DNA of 64,000 nt from Apium graveolens (lineage: Eukaryota > Streptophyta > Magnoliopsida > Apiales > Apiaceae), in contig NC_133656.1 of assembly GCF_009905375.1 (NCBI RefSeq), forward strand, positions 234,431,111-234,495,110, in the 5' to 3' direction. Numbering within the stretch: position 1 is the stretch's first letter; every line of letters starts with the position of its first letter. Positions 46,051 to 58,934 of the stretch are shown one piece after another. The position numbers and the translations under genes are program-made. The notes under the pieces are model-generated. The model was not told where the DNA came from, made no database searches, and saw only the letters and a program-made list of their open reading frames with translations.

Positions 46051-46441
46051 ACTCTTTTAAAATCACTATTGTACATCATTTCTCTCAAAAGATTAAATGT
46101 ATAATTTTCATTCATTATAGATCTTAAGTACATTTTATCTCTATATTGCCATATGTTCTGTGATACAGGTTCAGTCTCCAATAGCTTTCTTTCATTGACA
46201 GTCATAAAGTTGAAAACCCACAACTTCTATCCCAGACTGTAAAGACAAATACAGAAACAGAACCAACCAACACTCTCTTACCACTAAAATGAAGTATGAA
46301 TGAGCGTGAGGGAAATAGTGCCTTAGTGCACCACATAAGGAAGTATCTGAAGTCAACCCAGCAGCTCTGTCTCCTACAAATATGAGTAGTATTTAAACTG
46401 AGACAACTGCTAACTCCCATACATCTTCTCAAAAAGATGTA

Positions 46442-46831
46442 ATGGCTGAAAAAGGCACAAAACAGTTACTAAATTCATTCTCTCAACAGGGTGCGTCTAT
46501 TGAAATTTGCCTATCGGCCAGGGTATCCGTTGTAGTGTCACCACCTCAAACATAAACAATTCTTGATGCACAAGGAAAGGTTACACACACAGAGGACGAG
46601 TTGACGGAAACAAAAGTTTCGACCATTTTAAGGTCAGATTCGATTGTTCAAGGTTCGTTAATGGACCAATTGCCTTTACAGGTGTTAGGAGAGGATACTG
46701 ATCCAAAAGCCATATGTCAGTGGTCAGTGTCTACCTCCCCAGGCTTAAATCCCCTGGATGCATCTGCGGATAGTGGATCTGACATAGGCGCAGATCGGCA
46801 ACTTGTTGACAATGATTCAGATATTACCTGA
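46442..46831 (+). pseudogene. Accessory ORF of gag-only copia, unknown product
   Basis: 130-codon frame starting MAEKGTKQLL, with one TAA at about 46551-46553 that is also present in the minus-strand copy. After it comes an acidic, Ser/Asp-rich stretch (VSTILRSDSIVQGS, LQVLGEDTDPK). No membrane segment is visible. Sharing of the same stop between two separately inserted copies means the stop predates both insertions, or that translation starts at 46601 (MTETKVS). The family is not recognised. Confidence 0.5.
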
Positions 46832-47795
46832 TGAGTCACAAGAAAATGTCTTCACAGACATTAGAAGGGAACTTTGATCCTTATGCTAAATTCGTTGGAT
46901 CATTGTTTACCTTCCCAGAATTCAAATCAGGAACCCTAAAAGGGAAACTAGCAACTTGTAGATTATGACTCAGATTCATCTGACGAGTCTAACGAGGATG
47001 GGGATTTGCGAACTCCCATTGCACCACATGTGACCTCCTTAAGGATGGCTAAGGTGATTTTCCTTGCAGCTACAGCTGAATTTTGGAGCTATGAGATGAG
47101 TGATACACTTGTGAGAATGAGTGTAAACACAAGTGAAGAGAAGAGTGAAACACATGTGAGGTACACTAAAACAGAATCACACACTCACAGTGAGGAAAAA
47201 AGAGAAACAACTTGTTATTTCTTTTACAACCAAGTGAAATATGAGAACTCCTTCAGAAAACGGCATACATTCCTTCTCTAAGGGGGAGATAAAAGCTTAA
47301 GTAATAGTTTGGAGGATTCCTCAACTAAGGGGGAGAAATAGTAGGGAGGAAGAAAAAGGTAAAGCATATGTACACTACACCACACCATTGTTGTTTGTAA
47401 CTACAGATCCTATTGTATGGGAGAGGTGGTAAACACAAGGTGATTTCCTAGTAAGGGAAGAAGCTGTTTTCCAAAAGGGAAGTACCATTGGTTTTTATCT
47501 GCGGATCCTATTGTACGGAAGATGTGGTAAACGAAGGTGATCTTCTTTAAGCAGTTGATTCTCATAGGGGGATAAGCAAGAGAGATATGTGCTTCTCAAC
47601 AGGAAATATGGTTGTACAAAAGAAGGTGAAACTACTTGAAGATATGTTTAGTCTAGAGGAACATCTATTTGGAATCTGGAAAATGTTAAATATAATCCAG
47701 AACTTTTCTGCTATTTACTTTGCATTTCTGATTACATATTTTTCTTATTTGTTAGTTGAGTTATCCTCTAGGTATTTGTTGTTATTGTCTAACAA
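46832..47795 (+). other. Non-coding 3' region of gag-only copia
   Basis: No intact frame with recognisable domains. It contains repeated short purine-rich motifs (AAGGGGGAGA at about 47279 and 47325, GGGGGATAAG at about 47569) that resemble additional polypurine tracts. Phrases near 47400 and 47500 (GATCCTATTGTA.GG, then GTGGTAAAC) form an imperfect direct repeat about 110 bp apart. Confidence 0.5.
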
Positions 47796-47811
47796 ACAAA
47801 TAGGGGGAGAT
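47796..47811 (+). promoter_or_regulatory. Polypurine tract of gag-only copia
   Basis: AAATAGGGGGAGA directly before the TGAAAGG LTR start at 47812. Confidence 0.85.
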
Positions 47812-48099
47812 TGAAAGGCATATGTCATAGCCTATTTGTTTATTCGAGGATTTAACTCAACTCAAATAAGAATATAACAAGTAAATAGTGGATCTACCGT
47901 CAAAGAGATCTCTCAAAGTAACATCTGTCAAAGGATTCAGAAACAAGGTTCATCTACAGACTTGAGGAATTACTTCACTGGAAGAAGTTCAAGAAATTGA
48001 TCAAGCCTCAGTGATATAAATCAAGATTGTGGATTTAATCAAGTGACAGAGATCTTGTCAGGGTATCAGATAATTACAGGGATTTAATCTGAAGAAAAT
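47812..48099 (+). mobile_element. 3' LTR of gag-only copia, first piece
   Basis: Matches 42123 to about 42416 closely. Interrupted after GAAGAAAAT by the Tekay-like LTR. AAAAT (48095-48099) is the presumed left target duplication. Confidence 0.9.
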
Positions 48100-51000
48100 A
48101 GTAATATCCGGGATATATCTTGTAATTATTTTGCTAATAAATAATTATTATGCATGTTCAGTATCTATTTTGTGAATTATTTGTTAAGTGTTAAATGTGT
48201 TTGGATGTTTAAAAATGATATCAATTGAGTATTTTAATTTTTATATGTTCCAAATAAAATATAGATAATTGCCATATCTTCCTAATTATTTTTATGTTGA
48301 TTTATGAATTTATAGGCATCATATGGATTTTATAAAATCTTTTTCCGGGTATTTAAAATCTATTTTTATAAAAACGGGAACCAACCACCGTTATCCGTTT
48401 TTACATTTTTAGAACCCGAAACTCTTCCGAGAACTCCTTCCTAACCTAATTGCAATATTCCGAGCATTTTGCATGTTTTGACTTTTTCGATCCGGCGTAC
48501 GGTTTGTCCTGCGCGGGTCCTGGCGCAACATTTTCGATACAATATTCGTTTCGGTAAATCAATAAAACTCGTATTTTCGAGAAACAAGAGTTTTTATTAA
48601 ACTATTACAATTATCACCTCGTAGTACGTGTAACCAGGCACTGAGACCAAGACCGCAGTACAAATTGTACTGATTTGGATAATTATCTCGAAAACCGGTA
48701 CCGTTTGGATCAGTTTTTATAAATAAAGTACCATTTTATATACGGAATGATCCAACGGAATACTAATTTCCCATAAATATAAATAGCCTCTACCGTATTT
48801 TATTTTGTATCAGAAATCATTTGCAAACAGTATTTACAGAATTTTTACAGAGAAAATACTATAATTATATTATGCTCTTCATAATCAAACACAAATTCGG
48901 AGGCGTTATCGATATCCGATTTTGGCGTACATATACTCAAAACGAAGCTACTGAAATCTAGAATCCAAATCTTCCATCAATTTCAACCCAGAAACATCAG
49001 GTGATTTTCTATTTAATTATTTATATTTGAATTTCTTGGTATTTAAATTATGAATTTTTGTACGGATGATTGTTTGAATGATTTGATGATTGTATGTTGT
49101 AGAGCTTGTTTTCCTGATCATTTTGGTATGTCATATGATAGATTTGGAGTTCAATAACATGTTCAAATTAGGGTTTGATTCTCGTATTGTATAATTAGGG
49201 TTTATATTCGTTTGAATGTTCTTGATTAAAATTGGGGGTTTCTTATTTAAGGATTATCAGAAGTTCTAAAGGGGTGGGTTTTGTTCCCCTTGAAATTTGC
49301 AATCTAATCATATATAGCATGTTATCAGATGATTTCTAGATTGAACGGAGTTGTTGTTTGAAGTTCTCGCCGGATTTTTCTAGAACTCGCCGGCGACATG
49401 TTTTTGTTTCAATCATTCTGATCAATTTCGGATATGTTTGCAGATTTGGTTTACATTATTTAACTGTCTGTTGTCTATTCTTGAATTCTGGAGAGTTTTA
49501 CAGTCATTTGAGGCTTCTGCCTCGTTTCCGGTGAGCTCGGTGTCGCCGGCAATGGCGACGCCGGCGACTTGGTGAAGAAGGTGGTCAAACTACAGTTTGA
49601 CCCCTGTAGTTTGATCAACCTTACAATTCAGTCCCTGTATTTTCTATAAATTTTAAAAATACAATTTCTGTTTACAAAACTTTTCAGAATTAGTATTTCT
49701 GTTTTAAATATTTTCAAAAACAAGATTTCTTTTTATAAAATGATTTTTAAAAATACTTTTAATTATTGTAAAATTTTAAAAATCATTTATTTTAATTCCA
49801 AAAATTATTTTTAATTCAAAAATAAATTTGAATTAATTAGTTAATTAATTTTAGTTAATAATTAATTGATTAATTGGTCAATTAATTCGAAAATTAATTG
49901 ATTAATTGATTTAATTAATTATTAATTGATTTTAATTAATTATTTAATTAGATTTAATTATTTAAAAATGATTTCAAATTCTAAAAAATAGTTTCGAGCT
50001 TTAAAATATTATTTTAAATTATTTTCAAAGCTCGATAATTATTATAAAATTGTTTTGAAGCCAGAATTGGCCAACCGAACCCTGTATATTACTCCGAAAT
50101 TGATCCAACGACCCGTTTTAATTCCGAAAAATATTTTAAAAATCATTTTAATTACCTGAAAGCCTGTTTATGACCCGAGACTTCTTTATAAATGATATAC
50201 CATTGATTATTTGACGTGTTATGAGTTATATGTGATTTGTTGGTTGACTGTCAGTCTATATATTTGGTGATTACTTGTTGATAGCATTACTTTCAATCCG
50301 TTAATCGGATTTGGGTAAAATGAAGGGTAGATAGAAGTGTATGTCGAATAAAATCGTATGGGTTAAATATTGATAAATATTTATAATGCCTAGCAGAGTA
50401 AGCAAGGCATAAGAAAGTGAAGCAGGTGATCAAAAAATAGAATTGACATGTAGAAAATACAGCAAGTGATCAGAGGATAGAAGCGAGGCATATGAGAAGC
50501 AGATGAGTGATTGTTGAATAGAGTCATTAGACGACTACAAGTGAAGTCGAATTCGATTATGATAAGGCAAGTACTTCTAAACCTTTCTCGAGATATATTG
50601 CAAATATTTCTAAATTCTCTTATGACATACTGTTAATACTCAAAATAGCTCTGTTTCATATTGTAAATACTTTGAATCCTTCAGCATTGAACCTGAGCCA
50701 CATCAATTAATCTTTGAGCCGTAAGCCTTATTCTTTGTAAACCAATTATTGTTGATCTACCAAATACTAAACCACACAAATACGATACTACTCCACAAAT
50801 ATATATACCCATCATATACCAAACACTAGAGCAAAAATTGTTTAAACATACTGAAACTTTTATACTCAACCATACCTTGCGACATCAAAGAGCTAAATCT
50901 TGTAAACCATTGTCCCTCTAATACCCCAATTCTCCTACAAGCTGGAGGCCATTTCCTATACATACTTCGATACCCCTTGTGATACTCATGAAATACATTA

Positions 51001-51726
51001 TGCCTTTATACAAATGTTTCATCACTATTGATTACGATCTTGTTTTATTGAATTATATTGTTTATCATATTGAACTGCTTTAGAATTGGATAGTTTTTTT
51101 TAGAGACCAGATTCGTGGTTAGACCATATCAATGGTCAAGTTAGGCCAATGTGTGCCTTGGATCCAGTAATGAGAGCAGTGCTGTGTGCTTTGCTCGGGG
51201 TTAGTGCGTGACTGATCAGCAGCCTAACCTTGGTTTTAAAATTTTAAAATGAATATCCAATTCTATTGGTTGTTTAACAAGACACTTGATTCCTTTGAAT
51301 CATCTCGTTTAATTATTATTTAACCTCAGTTATTGATAATATGACTTGCTGAGCTAGTTAGCTCACTCTTGCAAATCTTTTTACATATTTTACAGTTAAG
51401 AAGAATACAGTTGATAGCGAGGTTTCCCAGTTCGATGCGCGAGCTAGGATTCCAGATTGAGTCAGATCGAGCTAGCAGGAGCTTACTATAGTAGTGAGAC
51501 AGTAAGATGGTGAGAATAATTTCCTTACCAGTTATAAGTTAAATTAGTTGGGATTTGGTATGTTGTAATAAAAGTTAAGGTTGTGGCTTGTTTTTATACT
51601 TTAACCTGTTGCGATCCGTGGTTATGTAAAGCAGGGTCATTGCAAATAATATTTTATATACAGATTTATATATTGTGTATGTGTTGTGGACCCCAAACTT
51701 CTGACCTGGGTTTGGAAGGCGCCACC
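48100..51726 (+). mobile_element. 5' LTR of second Tekay-like element (3,627 bp)
   Basis: Starts AGTAATATCCGGG (first T changed to A compared with the 3' LTR) and ends GGCGCCACC, three bases from the primer site. The last A of CACA is changed to C. The region 49770-50000 is rich in TTAATTAATT-type words. Confidence 0.92.
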
Positions 51727-51729
51727 GGT

Positions 51730-51741
51730 TGGTATCAGAGC
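51730..51741 (+). promoter_or_regulatory. Primer-binding site, tRNA-Met type
   Basis: TGGTATCAGAGC followed by TACATG, intact. Confidence 0.96.
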
Positions 51742-53938
51742 TACATGTTATAAGTCACTGAAACAAGCCTATATTGTCGGGATTGGGTAGAGGGTTAGGA
51801 TTAGGAATAGGAAATAGAAAAATAGGTCATCGTGAGGTTGAGTGCGATTGTATAATAGGTCTCCGGCACGGTCCTGTTGCGATTCAGGATTCTTAACTAG
51901 CGACATGATATCCAGGCAACGGCAATGGCGGATCCTGATTTCCCTGCATCAACTGATCGTTTGGAGCTTTCCGTTTAAGGATCGTCATCTTTTCCCAGAT
52001 TCGATTTGCGCCTTGTTCGTCCATCAGTATTATTGGTATTACCTTTTATTATGATAGTTGTGCCTCTCCAAGTTATTCAACGCTATTCTATCATCTCTTG
52101 ATATGAGACTACCTATTCAAGAACCTTCATTTGTTTACTCTTGTTCTTTTAAATATTCAACTATGAATGTATCTTTTTTGTTCACTATACACCATATTCT
52201 ATATCCTCATTTTAAAAACCTTTCCAATGAAACAACAGCATTTGCGAAAAGGGACACGATAGCTGTAGTAAATGGTGAGTATTGAGATATAAAATTTAAG
52301 TGAGAAGAAGTTTATAAAGAAGATTCAAGTATTCTGGAGGATGGCTGTTATCAGGTTACAAGAAGCTATTAGTAATTAGGCCACTCAAGACTAGCTTGTG
52401 GAATGGAGTAGATAAGTGTTGAAGAGAGAGAGTTAGAGGAGATTAGGGATCTGAAGATTTCTTGAAATTAGAAAATGGTGTTATAATGATGTGATACATA
52501 TTTTAACAAGATGATGTAATATTAGCTGACTTGTTGACTATTGGATAGTCTGTTCCACTTAATGATTGCAAAGTGGTTAACGGGAGTACTACCAATATGG
52601 GAGCCTTAATGTGAAGCTACGAATAAGATAACGTGCAATGACAGCGGAAGTTTTCATTAATTAAGGAAAGTAATAGACCCAATGAAGGAGAGGAGATAAA
52701 TGGAAGTGAATGGACCTTTGAGTGATCATTTCTTTAACTTGGTATCTGGTCATAAGAAGGACAACAATCAACTCATACAGTAAGGACAACCGGAGGTGTG
52801 ATTTTCAAAATTTTTAACAAGTTTTCGAAAAAGATTTTTCCTCACAAAATTTCTAAAAGCCTTTTTGAATAAAATAAGTTTTAAACCTTGATTGTCAAAT
52901 TACTACTTGAGTTTTTTTTGTTTGTTAAAAGACCCGGATTACCTAGAAGGATGTTGTTTCAGACTCAGTATTGTTAATTTGGAGAACGAGATAACCTGCG
53001 ATTATGAAGAAGTAAATTATTCCTAACAGCAAGGTGCAAGTATTGTTTGATAAGATTAACAACAAAACCAGCGTATAGGGTAACTATTCATCCAATTTCT
53101 GGGATTATCAGAGTTCAAGGAATTCATGGATTTAACGGAAGCCTGAGCATGACCGAAGAAGATTGGGGAAGATTTCCAGACTTTTCTAAAAGAAGAATAT
53201 TATTAATAAAAGGATCGTTATGTTGAATAATTCATGGTTATTCTTAATTAAAAAGAGGAAACTCAAGGTTATCTGATAAAAACGCCATTATGATCGATCA
53301 AATTCGAAAGATGAATACAAGTGGAATGTGGATGGTGACCAGTAGTATCATTCTTGTCCTCAACATTACAGCGTATATTCCTTTTTAATTCCTAAAAATA
53401 TATGAACTCCTTTTTCTTAATAAATTCTTTCTGATGATATCAAAATGGAGGATTTTGCATTCCTTTCAAATTTTATTGTTCCCCTTAAGTTTTGCTTTCC
53501 GATTGGGACAAACAGTGTTATGATGAGACACTTTGTCGGAATGACGAAGAGACGGGTGGGATGCCACCTAATCATATGTTGTATGCCATACAGTATGAAA
53601 GACTGGCCATCTTAAGTACCAATGTGGTTGTCTCATTCATATTCAAATCATTACTTCTTCTTTCTTTTTAACTCTAAGTTTATTAAAATTGTGAATCCTT
53701 TTAGTTGTTTCGTTATACCGTTGTTCTTGTGAGAGCTTTTCAAACAAAAGTCAACATATTATACACCCAGCGGGCAAAGTCTCATCTACCTCTCATGCAT
53801 GGAAAGTAAACAAGGGCATATGGTGAGAATTGCAAATCACTGGCCCTAGCCAGGGATGCATTAACAGTCAAGGGAATCTACTTCAATAAGGGATACGTCT
53901 CCGAGAACGAGAATTTGTGATATGTTATTTAGAATATG
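51742..53938 (+). other. Leader and unrecognisable gag region of second Tekay-like element
   Basis: By position this should hold the leader and gag, but I find no zinc knuckle and no gag block. Frames are short and full of stops. Either gag has decayed beyond recognition or has been replaced. Confidence 0.5.
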
Positions 53939-55818
53939 GATGTGATGACGTGGAAGATTAATGCGGATACCTTAAGCGTTAAAGTATTGAAAGATGTGGG
54001 AGCAACTTGATCATATATCTCTCAAGGTTTTATTGATAAGATGAATTATCTTGTCGAATCAATAAGTTTATGACTAAAGGACTAGCAAGTTAAGAACGTG
54101 CAGTTATTGAATAAGTACCAATGGCGGAATCGATATTTCTGGCAATAAGTTGCGAAGAATTGATATCATTTGAGATAAGAGGATTTGACATTATTCTAAG
54201 GAGTGGATTAACTATTCAAGTGTGATGCCCAGGTAGACCGTCGTGATGAAAGATAGTTCTGAAGATGCCAAATGAGAACATGAAGAAGTTTAAAGGACAA
54301 AGGAAGTAACGAACTTGTTAAGAACGATTTAAGAGTACAACGACCAAAATATAAGTGTTATGGCGATTATAAATAAGAGTCAGGAGCAAACCGAACTTGA
54401 AGATTTTACAGTCCCAAGATATGTTTTCAGACGAGTTACCAATATTTCCTTTAGATAAAGAAAATGCGTTTATGATTGATTTAGCACCTGAAATGAAGCC
54501 AGTGTCCAAAGCCCCACACAGAATGGCACTAGATAAAATAAAGGAGTTACCAGAGCAAACGCAGGAGATAATTAGAAGAAAAAGCAACTGGACCTAGCGT
54601 ACCCCCTAAAGTGCACCGACACAATGTGTTAATAAGAAAGATGGAAGTGTGAAATGATGTGTTAGCGAAAGCTCAACAAGTTTACTCTCAAGAGCAGATA
54701 TCCGTTACCTCAAACCAGTGATTTGCTTAATTAAATAAACGAAGCAAGATATTTTTATAAGATTGATTTAAGACTGAGTATATTACCAAGTGAAGATTGA
54801 ACTTATGGACATATCAAAGATAATTTTCAGAACTCAGTATTGTTGTTATAAAATTCTAGAAATGTTAGTTGAACGAACTGATATAGTAGTGATATTTAAA
54901 TTTGATGAGTAGAATCTTGAAGGAGGAATCTGGATAAGATGTATTTGTGTTACTTAGGAAGAATCATGCAACCTATACAATGATAGCTGAGGAGTTAAAG
55001 AAGAAGGAAGCGGTATAAAAAGTTTACCAGGTGAAAACTTTAATGGCAGGAAGTATAATTCTTAGTATAGACAGTCAGTAAGGAGGAGATAAAAAGGGGA
55101 TTCAGCAGAAAAATTTAAAGATAGTATGAATGAAGAAAGACCAGAAGCACTAACAAAAGTAAGAAGTTTTATCATGGGCCAGCTACTATCAGAAATTTAT
55201 GCAAAATTCCTTGGAAGTTACAATATTTTGGATGAAGCTAACCAGGAAAAGCAAGAAGGTTATGTGAAATGGAGAAGGGTGGAGAATGTTTTGCGGAGTT
55301 AAATGAAAGAATGGTTACAACACCTATTTTATTACTTTGAAAGTATTAGGGAGATTTGGTAGTTTATAGTGATACTTCTCGTAAGGGAATAGGATGTGTG
55401 TTGATGCAAAACAATAAAGTTATTGCATATGCATCCAGACAACCGAAACCTTATGAGCAGAAGTACCCTACTCATAACTTGGAATTAAAAGCAACAATAA
55501 TATTCGTTTTGAAAGATTGAGAAATATTATAAGTATAGAGAAAGATGTGAGATATATACGGACCATAAGAGTTTGAAGTATGAACTCCCGAGAAAAAGCA
55601 AATGTAGTGGCAAGAGATGAGTTAGAAGGAGAGAGAATGAACATAGAGACTATACCAGAAGAATTATCTATGGAATTCTAGAAATTAGAATTGGAAGTCA
55701 GGGTTCAAGATCCAAAAAGGAGTAAAAATGTATAAGTATAACTTTTCAGTCGGAATTGTTAGAGAAGATAAAGAAGTGTCAGGAAGAGGTAATGGATCAT
55801 GATATAATCATTTAGTAG
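53939..55818 (+). pseudogene. Decayed gypsy protease, RT and RNase H
   Basis: A protease relic at about 53995-54050 reads DVGAT, stop, SYISQGFIDKM, aligning with DSGATRSFISQ of the other copy. RT fragments start at 54397 (FPLDKEN, DLAPEMKPVSKAPHRM) and RNase H at about 55352-55580 ([24 protein letters not shown]). Numerous stops and indels. The RT catalytic block is not recognisable. Confidence 0.8.
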
Positions 55819-57175
55819 GTGAAGAATTGTGCACACAAAAAGGACGATCAAGGTATTCTTAGATTTTCTTCTAGAATTTGGATTCCACCAGTGACGGAAT
55901 TGAAGAATGAAATTTTACAGAAAGCTCATAATTCAAGGTATTCAATCCATTCAGGGAGTACCAAGATGTATAGAGATTTAAAGGAAAATTATTGGTGGCC
56001 AGATATGAAGAGGGATATTGCGGAATGGATTAGCAGATGTTACATACGTCAAAGAGTTAAAGTAGAACATTAGAGATCAAGTGGATTGTTACAGTCATTG
56101 GAGGTTCCAGAATGGAAGTGGGAGCATATCACCATGGATTTCATAGTTGGGGTTACCAAGCACAAAAACTAATCATGATGCCATTTGGCTTATAGTGGAT
56201 AGATTTACCAAGTCAGCTCATTTTCTGCCTATAAATGAAAGATTTTCGCTCGATAAGTTGATCCATAGGTGCCTGAAGGAAATTGTAGTTCGTCATGAAA
56301 TTCCTGTGTCTATCGTATCTGATCGAGATCCAAGATTTAATTCGAGATTTTGGAAGAGTTTTCAAGAATGTTTAGGAACAAGATTGAATATGAGTACAGA
56401 TTATCACCCACAGACGGATGGCCAAAGTGAAAGAATAATCCAGACAATAGAAGACTTATTACGTGTTTGTGCTATTGATTTCAAAGGAAATTGGGGCGAG
56501 CATTTACCTCTGATAGAATTTGCTTGCAACAACAGTTATCACATTAGTATCGGGATGTCACCCTAAGAAGCCCTTTATGGACGCAAATACAAATCTTCAG
56601 TGTATTAAGCCGGAGCAGTAGAGCGCAAAATACTTGGACCTGAATTAGTACAACATACAAAGGAAGTTGTTGAAGTTATCCAGAAGAGATGGATAGCCGT
56701 ACCAGACCGTCAAAGGAAATAAACAGATCAATCAAGGAAAGACATGAAATTCGAAGAAGGAAGCTTAGTACTACTGAAAGTACCGCTGTGGAAGGGATTA
56801 ACGAGGTTTGGAAAGAAAGGAAAACCGAGCCCAAGATATGTCGGACCTTTTGAAATTTTAAAGCATGTTGGCAAAATAGCTTTCAAGTTGGCGTTACCTC
56901 CGCACATGGAGCACATTCGCAATGTTTTTCACGTATCGATATTTAGGAAGTATAATCTAGACTCCAAGAATATAATAGAATAGGAGCCAATAGAGCTCCA
57001 GGCAGATTTGTCATATGCAAAGAGTCCGATAGAGATTCTAGAAGGAAGAGAGAAAGTATTGAGAACTAAAGTGATAAAGTTAGAAAAAGTATTGTGGAAA
57101 AACCCAAAGGTTGAAGAGTCAACCTGGGAGTTAGAAAGTGACATGAAAGAAAAGTGCCCTCATTTATTTTCTTAG
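55819..57175 (+). pseudogene. Gypsy integrase and chromodomain-like tail, moderately decayed
   Basis: The zinc region ([11 protein letters not shown] to CYIRQR, second Cys of the CxxC lost), then a core with [16 protein letters not shown] and TDGQSER, so the three catalytic acidic residues are still encoded. GPFEI and the tail ([16 protein letters not shown]) follow. Stops at about 56071 and 56563 and a frame change near 56140 break it. This third is clearly better preserved than the rest of the interior. Confidence 0.85.
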
Positions 57176-57196
57176 GAGATTCTGAGGACAAAATCC

Positions 57197-57213
57197 ATTT
57201 AAGGGGGCAAGGA
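57197..57213 (+). promoter_or_regulatory. Polypurine tract of second Tekay-like element
   Basis: AAGGGGGCAAGGA immediately before the 3' LTR start. Confidence 0.88.
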
Positions 57214-58934
57214 TGTAATATCCGGGATATATCGTGTAATTATTTTGCTAATAAATAATTATTATGCATATTCAGTATCTATTTTGTGAATTATTTGTTA
57301 AGTGTTAAATGTGTTTGGATGTTTAAAAATGATATCAATTGAGTATTTTAATTTTTATATGTTCCAAATAAAATATAGATAATTGTCATATCTTCCTAAT
57401 TATTTTTATGTTGATTTATGAATTTATAGGAATCATATGGATTTTATAAAATCTTTTTCCGAGTATTTAAAACTATTTTTATAAAAACGGGAACCAACCA
57501 CCGTTATCCGTTTTTACGTTTTTAGAACCCGAAACTCTTCCGAGAACTCCTTTCTAACCTAATTGCAATATTCCGAGCATTTTCCATGTTTTGACTTTTT
57601 CGATCCGGCGTACGGTTTGTCCTGCGCGGGTCCCGGCGCAACATTTTCGATACAATATTCGTTTCGGTAAATCAATAAAACTCGTATTTTCGAGAAACAG
57701 GAGCTTTTTATTAAACTATTACAATTATCACCTCGTAGTACGTGTAACCAGGCGCTGAGACCAAGACCGCAGTACAAACTGTACTGATTTGGATAATTAT
57801 CTCGAAAACTGGTACCGTTTGGATCAGTTTTTATAAATAAACGTACCATTTTATATCCGGAATGATCCAACGGAATACTAATTTCCCATAAATATAAATA
57901 GCCTCTACCGTATTTTATTTTGTATCAGAAATCATTTGCAAACAGTATTTACAGAATTTTTACAAAGAAAATACTATAATTATATTATGCTCTTCATAAT
58001 CAAACACAAATTCGGAGGCGTTATCGATATCCGATTTTGGCGTACATATACTCAAAACGAAGCTACTGATATCTAGAATCCAAATCTTCCATCAATTTCA
58101 ACCAAGAAACATCATGTGATTTTTTATTTAATTATTTATATTTGAATTTCTTGGTATTTAAATTATGAATTTTTGTACGGATGATTGTTTGAATGATTTG
58201 ATGATTGTATGTTGTAGAGCTTGTTTTCCTGATCATTTTGGTATGTCATATGATAGATTTGGAGTTCAATAACATGTTCAAATTAGGGTTTGATTCTCGA
58301 ATTGTATAATTAGGGTTTATATTCGTTTGAATGTTCTTGATTAAAATTGGGGGTTTCTTATTTAAGGATTATCAGAAGTTCTAAAGGGGTGGGTTTTGTT
58401 CCCCTCGAAATTTGCAATCTAATCATATATAGCATGTTATCAGACGATTTCTAGATTGAACGGAGTTGTTGTTTGAAGTTCTCGCCGGATTTTTCTAGAA
58501 CTCGCCGGCGGCGAGTTTTTGTTTCAATCATTCTGATCAATTTCGGATATGTTTGCAGATTTGGTTTACATAATTGAACTGTATGTTGTCTATTCTTGAA
58601 TTTTGGAGAGTTTTACAGTCATTCGAGGCTTCTGCCTCGTTTCCGGTGAGCTCGGTGTCGCCGGCAATGGTGACGCCGGCGCGACACCGGCGACTTGCTG
58701 AAGAAGGTGGTCAAACTACAGTTTGACCCCTATAGTTTGATCAACCTTACAATTCAGTCCCTGTATTTTCTATAAATTTTAAAAATACAATTTATGTTTA
58801 CAAAACTTTCAGAATTAGTATTTCTGTTTTAAATATTTTCAAAAACAAGATTTCTTTTTATAAAATGATTTTTGAGAATAGTTTTAATTATTTTAAAATT
58901 TTAAAAATTATTTATTTTAATTCCAAAAATTATT
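57214..58934 (+). mobile_element. 3' LTR of second Tekay-like element, truncated
   Basis: Starts TGTAATATCCGGG and follows the 5' LTR up to AATTCCAAAAATTATTT (5' LTR position about 49810). About 1.9 kb of the LTR is then missing, and copia LTR sequence resumes. The GGCGACACCGGCG region near 58680 has a small local duplication compared with the 5' LTR. Confidence 0.92.

Larger units (their letters stand above)
48100..58934 (+). mobile_element. Second Tekay-like gypsy element, decayed interior, 3' LTR truncated
   Basis: 5' LTR 48100-51726, primer site 51730-51741, decayed gag-pol, polypurine tract and a partial 3' LTR 57214-58934. The LTRs agree closely over their shared 1.7 kb (about 11 differences in the first 440 bases by eye), yet the coding part is far more damaged than in the copy at 2.4-7.0 kb. 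The right end was lost in a deletion that also removed about 330 bp of the host LTR. Confidence 0.9.

Noticed and set aside
46202..46432. 76-codon minus-strand frame
   Set aside because: No motif, opposite to the element's coding direction and not conserved as a frame in the other copy.
47279..47580. Additional polypurine tracts as ends of separate elements
   Set aside because: None is followed by an LTR start. They lie within the 3' region of one gag-only element, whose real tract is at 47796-47811.
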